Shown piece after piece: positions 61,301 to 64,000 of a stretch of DNA of 64,000 nt. Positions within the stretch are counted from its first letter, which is position 1. Every line of letters begins with the position of its first letter. Location: positions 8,645,994-8,709,993 of the forward strand of contig NC_135552.1 in NCBI RefSeq assembly GCF_964340395.1, written 5' to 3'. Source of the stretch: Glandiceps talaboti. Lineage: Eukaryota; Hemichordata; Enteropneusta; Spengelidae. The notes beneath the pieces were generated by a model. That model had not been told where the DNA came from. It saw only the letters and a list, made by a program, of their open reading frames with translations, and ran no database searches. Both the position numbers and the translations under genes were made by a program.

Positions 61301-64000
61301 TGAGATTGTAACAGCTGTAGTTGTTCTAGCTGGGTTGTCACGGTATCTCTCATTGCCACAATCAGTGCATCTTGTTGTTGGTTCTTCATATCCAGCATGT
61401 CTAGTTTGCTTTTAGTTTCTTGGTCCATGGCTGAACATGCCTGTTTGTCTTCAGTCTGAGGAACTGAAAAACTATATACACATTCGTTGGCTTTCTTGTG
61501 GTGTTTACCCTTCGTAGTAGTATCAGACCCTTTACCGTCGTCTTTATCGGCCATTCCATTGTCTTCCGTTAGCATTCCATCAACCACAGCAGTATCGTCA
61601 TTTTCCACGGAGCTTTCCATGTCATCAACGTCAACTTCCATATTGTCAGCCGCGACTTCTTTATCTCCTTTGTTTTTCTTGTTCCTCTTGGCACCAGTTA
61701 CCTGAACCACTAGAAGGCCAACCAAGAGTGCAAATAGTAAAACTTTCTTCATGTTTCCGGGATAAATTCTGCAAAGACAAACTTCAATTACTTTTAAGTG
61801 ATGTGTTCACAGCTCCTGGTAGAATGGCGACAACAAAGCAATGACCTTTCTGAATAGATACATATCAGTCATTTTAAGAGTAAATTGGTGTTGACTTAGG
61901 TTAATATTTGACCAGAAATCATCAAAGATAAGATGCTATCAGCTGTACAAACCATGCTTGTGTTGGTAGTAAGTGTTCACTGTGGTTGTGGGTACTGTTA
62001 TATCAGAACCTTGCCTAGCAGTGTCAGTAGCAACCCACAAGGACCATGGATTGCTATCAGTAGGACAGTAACTGTAAAAGATGTCTGTGCCCTATGACCA
62101 ATATACAACTATTTTGATTACAGTTCCTGAAGTTGAGTCACAGGATGCATAGTATATGAAATATTTGAAGGGCTTGGTAGGCATGATAGCCTTGAATCTG
62201 TGTAATGTACTGTCTCACACTTGAAACAATGGATACGAGATGTCTAATTGTAAAGTATAGATTCCAGGCTACATTAAACTACTGATACAGTTAATGTTCA
62301 AATGGTTGCAAGTATACTGGCTGGATCTGAGATTCCCAAGGCTGATACACTCCTGTAGTCAGTAAGGTACACTGTGACAGGGCGCCCTCACGCTATCACC
62401 CAACCCATTGCAATTCATCTATCATCAAATTTGTAAATTTTCCCCAAGCAATATGTTATAAGACGTACAATAATACAAGAACAAACCTAACTTTTGTTGG
62501 GGATAGTCGATGTTCAATTGAGGTCAGAGGTTAAAGGTCATCACACTTTGTTAGTTAAACCTGACACTATGCACACTCATTAGTGGGCATTTAATAGGAC
62601 TTTTAGTACTATTAAACCCAAACTGGAACACATGTCTGTATGGCTTTCCCTTTATTTGAAATAAAAGAGGGTACCACAGATAGAGAGTAATATAATATTG
62701 ACTAAACTTCATCACAAAGGACAGCATGGATTCCGTCAAACCACTTTAGAGCCATTCCATTTTTTATACAGTCAATGGAATGGGTAACTGATTCTTTATT
62801 AAGCCCCAAATGTATGAATCCCACAGTTTTTGGATTTAGTAATTACTTTTCATAGGAGTCATATGGATTCAATAGGATCATTCTTTTGTTCAACAAGACA
62901 AACATTTGCTAATAAAGCCCCCTGCCAGACAAATGTTGATCCCAGTTGAACAAACGAATGTTTACACTGTTTTGATCCAAGTTGAACATACTAGACCACT
63001 CAATGAACATCATCTGACAAACCATAGACAACTGACTGTGTCAATATTGTTTATTTGAATATATTATGTTCTATTATCTCATTGCAGGTTGTTGAAAGGC
63101 CGCAGGGTTACCGTCGTCACTGTCGAGATGAAAGAATTAGGGAATATTTTTATGGTTTCAGGAATTGTTTTTATCCCCATTCTTTTGATATCAAATTTAC
63201 TGATGTTGAACTCTATAAGATTGGAGGTGAGTGAAGATCCATAATTATCATAACTTTCTCTAGATGAACTTTTATTTATAGGAATAGAAGTTATTGTGTA
63301 GACTGTACAATGCTCTAAGACTAGCAACAAAGGAACTATTCAGTTCAATGAAATTCAAAATTTGTTAGATATTGAAAATTCATAATTTGTTGACATTGAA
63401 AAGAATGATACTGCATACCATTGAAAGTATGATATTTGAATACTGCGTGTATTATTACATATGTACCAGTCATTACTTGCACCAGGATGTGCACACTAGT
63501 GGTATTTGCACTGCAGTGTAGTACCAAATACATTATTATGTACATGCATGCAAATTATATGCAAATGAGGGCCCAATAGTTCCTAGCACTTCAAAATCAT
63601 GTGATCACACAGTATGATAAGTGTGTGGATTCTAGTCTATTTATGCCACTGAACTATGTTTGAAAGGGAACAAGGGTTGATTTCATCTTAGCCGTATTTC
63701 AAATAATGATACAAGTCAGGTGTGAAGCTTCTAACTTTGTTCATTTCCCATAATACCTCACTCCAGCACACAACAGGCTTCTTCTACATGTAGACCAGAT
63801 TTGTCAATAATTAATAGTAACTCTATTTTACAGAGGTTGCACAAAGTAGGGTTTTTGAAAATGACTTTCTCTGGGTTCCCTAACACAAAGAAATTAAACT
63901 AAGATCAAATCAGCCTTACTATACCCTTTTAATTCTAGTAGAAAACATATCTTCCATCATTTGACAGAATTGAAATTCATCAGCCCACATTATAATTCTG
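44250..64000 (+). CDS. CLP1: CLP1 polyribonucleotide 5'-hydroxyl kinase, nine exons, 3' end off the window
   Basis: The CDS is join(44250..44279, 46138..46215, 47230..47343, 48374..48499, 49498..49611, 50315..50513, 53462..53551, 56230..56330, 63088..63226, ...), 330 codons in the window. CLP1 phosphorylates RNA 5'-OH ends and works in the mRNA cleavage/polyadenylation CFIIm complex and with the tRNA-splicing endonuclease in the nucleus. It shows the N-terminal beta-sandwich ([19 protein letters not shown]), the Walker A loop GPTDVGKST with Lys127, [38 protein letters not shown] and [20 protein letters not shown]. Numbering matches human CLP1 residue for residue through Lys127. Every junction is GT/AG in phase except intron 3, which has U12 features. 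The C-terminal domain lies to the right of the window. Confidence 0.96.
44811..45259. mobile_element. 450-bp foldback element with coding-like arms
   Basis: Outer ends contain the palindrome GTACCACC.GTGGTGGTAC and GCCACCACGGTGGC. The arms share CGATATTTCTCGTCGCTGAA and AATAAATCACACA. On each strand the arm reads IFLVAEH.PTNKSH in an open frame. CpG content is higher than the host intron. Target duplication not clear. Confidence 0.8.
45839..45957. mobile_element. ~120-bp hairpin MITE
   Basis: Arms pair over TAAGTAAGATAGACAACTCG / CGTTGATTATCTATTACTTA and TTATGTGC.AA / TTGGCACATAA. The apex GGGGGCTATGCCCCC is a perfect stem. Confidence 0.85.
46138..46215 (+). CDS. CLP1: CLP1 exon 2
   Basis: Acceptor TTTCATTTCAG|AATTCC, donor CAG|GTAAAT. 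26 codons, including [16 protein letters not shown]. Confidence 0.95.
46216..47229. other. CLP1 intron 2
   Basis: GTAAAT...TTTTTTCAG intron. Nothing else recognised. Confidence 0.7.
47230..47343 (+). CDS. CLP1: CLP1 exon 3
   Basis: Acceptor TTTTTTCAG|CTCAAG. 38 codons ending TWHGCVIK. No GT donor follows. Instead AAA|ATATCCTTTT, the U12-type AT-AC 5' splice consensus, lies exactly at the expected boundary. Confidence 0.93.
47344..48373 (+). other. CLP1 intron 3, candidate U12-type intron
   Basis: Begins ATATCCTTT (47344-47352), an exact match to the minor-spliceosome 5' splice consensus. TTCCTTGAT (48352-48360) exactly fits the U12 branch site TTCCTTRAY, with its A 14 nt before the predicted exon. 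The terminal dinucleotide is AA (TCCCAA) where YCCAC is expected. Confidence 0.75.
47395..47610 (+). repeat. possible tRNA-derived SINE relic
   Basis: GGGTTTGAACCC (47437-47448) resembles a Pol III B box/T-loop, followed downstream by GTTTCTCCAGTTACTCC. The A box is not convincing. Confidence 0.25.
48374..48499 (+). CDS. CLP1: CLP1 exon 4
   Basis: 42 codons from [16 protein letters not shown] to RGPR, donor AGG|GTATGT. The start is set by co-linearity with human CLP1. The preceding bases are TCCCAA, not the usual AC or AG. An alternative start at 48368 (after AAG) would add Ser-Gln. Confidence 0.85.
48506..48886. mobile_element. ~380-bp foldback element beside the exon 4 donor
   Basis: Arms 48506-48670 and about 48715-48886 pair over ATACAACTGC, GACATCAGAC, GGGAAAGTAAACAA and GATAAGAACAGTTTTATGGC. 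The element starts about 7 nt inside CLP1 intron 4. Confidence 0.85.
49290..49385 (+). repeat. LINE/SINE-type tail with (TTGA)n
   Basis: ACGTTGCTCTGGAGATCGGC, ACTATAGAAATTTG, then TTGATTGATTGATTG. Resembles the 3' tail of CR1/L2-type retroposons. The body is not visible. Confidence 0.5.
49498..49611 (+). CDS. CLP1: CLP1 exon 5 (Walker A)
   Basis: Acceptor CCTTCCAG|GTAATG, donor CAG|GTAGGT. Encodes [20 protein letters not shown] and ends LDVGQ. Confidence 0.97.
49612..50314. other. CLP1 intron 5
   Basis: GTAGGT...CTTTCCAG intron with a poly-C run (near 49750-49765) and a CTCF-core-like GCGCCCTCTATTGG (49844-49857). Confidence 0.7.
50315..50513 (+). CDS. CLP1: CLP1 exon 6
   Basis: Acceptor CTTTCCAG|GGTAGT, donor AAAG|GTAAGT, phase 1 out. 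Encodes GSVSIPGT through [11 protein letters not shown]. Confidence 0.97.
50590..50686 (-). repeat. 3' UTR and tail of the LINE
   Basis: After the stop, a short 3' UTR ends in TATATAGATAGATAGAAA, a short TAGA-type tail. Target-site duplications could not be found with confidence. Confidence 0.5.
50687..53041 (-). mobile_element. LINE (CR1/Jockey-superfamily) ORF2, 5'-truncated
   Basis: A 784-codon intact frame on the strand opposite CLP1. It begins inside the endonuclease C-terminus (SDHD at residues 72-75), so most of the endonuclease is missing. The reverse transcriptase follows, with [31 protein letters not shown] (about residue 435), [14 protein letters not shown] (about 492) and the catalytic FADD (about 522). 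It ends with the usual C-terminal region ([37 protein letters not shown]). The stop TAG is at 50687-50689. There is an in-frame stop just upstream of 53041. Typical of 5' truncation on insertion. The lack of frame damage says it is young. Retrotransposition would need another copy's proteins. Confidence 0.93.
53462..53551 (+). CDS. CLP1: CLP1 exon 7
   Basis: Acceptor TTATTTACCAG|CTGAAG, donor GAAG|GTCAGT. Encodes [19 protein letters not shown] onward. Confidence 0.96.
53552..56229. other. CLP1 intron 7: contents
   Basis: GTCAGT...TTTCTCTAG intron made mostly of the Mutator-like element. Also a poly-G run near 53681-53695 and (ATATC)n just left of the element. Confidence 0.75.
53864..55780. 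mobile_element. Mutator-like non-autonomous foldback element, long member (1.92 kb)
   Basis: Terminal inverted repeats of about 270-310 bp (53864-54137 and 55471-55780), nearly identical, starting CAATCTGATTAAAATCCGAT. A perfect 9-bp target duplication, TCATAATCA, flanks it (53855-53863 and 55781-55789). Long TIRs and 9-bp duplication are the Mutator (MULE) signature. The interior is CpG-rich and has only short frames (54036-54410 and 54693-55019) with no recognisable transposase. The first contains a repetitive W-K-T-L-E-F / L-E-N-P-G-K segment. Sits in CLP1 intron 7. Confidence 0.9.
56230..56330 (+). CDS. CLP1: CLP1 exon 8
   Basis: Acceptor TTTCTCTAG|TTGATG, donor GGG|GTAAGT. Encodes [19 protein letters not shown] onward to PKSGG. 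Confidence 0.96.
56331..58349. other. CLP1 intron 8, left part
   Basis: No gene recognised apart from the presumed 3' UTR of the FReD gene (about 57.6-58.35 kb, minus strand). 56940-57010 has a two-copy GCGT(G/C)ACTAGATTAT-type direct repeat. Confidence 0.5.
57628..57633 (-). terminator. possible polyadenylation signal of the FReD gene
   Basis: AATAAA on the minus strand about 0.7 kb after the stop. The nearest exact hexamer I found. Use not demonstrated. Confidence 0.3.
58350..59008 (-). CDS. FReD protein exon 2 (fibrinogen domain)
   Basis: Acceptor TTCTTTCTCAG|ATTGCC, phase 1. Encodes [10 protein letters not shown] through VRRLGFV and the TAA at 58350-58352. Confidence 0.95.
58350..61752 (-). 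CDS. secreted fibrinogen-related protein (FReD), complete, two exons, nested in CLP1 intron 8
   Basis: complement(join(58350..59008, 61200..61752)), 403 aa. Residues 1-21 are a signal peptide ([20 protein letters not shown]). Residues 22-89 are a Lys- then Asp/Glu-rich low-complexity region. [16 protein letters not shown] (91-106) resembles the C-Y-F-VP..C motif before the coiled coil in angiopoietin-like proteins. Residues 107-160 are Gln/Leu-rich and probably coiled coil. 185-403 is a full fibrinogen C-terminal domain in one exon, with [56 protein letters not shown] (calcium-loop type), [15 protein letters not shown] and NLNGYYH. Four Cys fit two disulfides. No collagen repeat is seen. Such proteins are extracellular lectins or immune recognition factors. 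The ligand is unknown. Confidence 0.94.
59009..61199. other. intron of the FReD gene
   Basis: GTATGT...CTTTCTCAG on the minus strand. AT-rich, with nothing further recognised. Confidence 0.7.
61200..61752 (-). CDS. FReD protein exon 1 (signal peptide, acidic region, coiled coil)
   Basis: ATG at 61750-61752. A CTTTGCAG|AATTTATCC acceptor lies 16 nt before it, so a 5' UTR intron is likely. Donor ACAGAG|GTATGT, phase 1. Confidence 0.9.
61753..63087. other. CLP1 intron 8, right part
   Basis: Upstream region of the FReD gene. No TATA box or further exon identified with confidence. Confidence 0.5.
63088..63226 (+). CDS. CLP1: CLP1 exon 9
   Basis: Acceptor TCTCATTGCAG|GTTGTT, donor GGAG|GTGAGT, phase 1 out. 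Encodes [20 protein letters not shown] and ends ELYKIG. At least one more exon must follow beyond 64000. Confidence 0.96.
63227..64000. other. CLP1 intron 9 (partial)
   Basis: GTGAGT donor followed by unremarkable AT-rich sequence to the window end. No exon seen. Confidence 0.6.

Overview
This window is intron-rich, AT-rich animal nuclear DNA. It has long introns with canonical GT/AG borders, CA/TG and TATG microsatellites, many palindromic MITE-like elements, a CR1/Jockey-type LINE and frequent ACATGTACATGT-type palindromes. Protein similarity and repeat content suggest a marine invertebrate such as a hemichordate, amphioxus or mollusc-like animal. I cannot name the species from sequence alone.

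Layout. (1) Positions 1-33300, minus strand: six exons of a DNAJB6-type Hsp40 co-chaperone. The ATG is at 33300 and the 3' end lies off the left edge. A probable non-coding first exon sits near 43555-43765. (2) Positions 33301-43554: no convincing coding sequence. This is either intergenic DNA or, more likely, the long 5' UTR intron of the DnaJ gene. It holds several foldback/MITE elements. (3) About 43555-44250: a CpG-richer patch that looks like a divergent promoter between the DnaJ gene (leftward) and CLP1 (rightward). (4) Positions 44250-64000, plus strand: nine exons of CLP1, the polynucleotide 5'-hydroxyl kinase of pre-mRNA 3'-end processing and tRNA splicing. The last exon or exons lie off the right edge. 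CLP1 intron 3 looks like a minor-spliceosome (U12-type) intron. (5) Inside CLP1 intron 8 (56331-63087), on the opposite strand, lies a complete two-exon secreted fibrinogen-related protein of 403 aa.

The introns carry distinct mobile DNA. There is a 5'-truncated but open LINE reverse transcriptase ORF (intron 6 of CLP1). There are two members of a long-TIR, 9-bp-TSD, Mutator-like family: a 1.9 kb copy in CLP1 intron 7 and a 0.48 kb copy in DnaJ intron 4. There is a pair of antiparallel 0.4 kb AGGCCT-ended MITEs, two copies of a palindromic GGC-ended MITE, several single foldback elements, a 74-bp G-rich minisatellite and several other tandem arrays.

The three genes are not functionally linked in any way I can see. 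DnaJ is protein quality control, CLP1 is RNA processing, and the fibrinogen-domain protein is secreted (lectin or innate-immune type). Most of the remaining open frames in the window are microsatellite or repeat artefacts.
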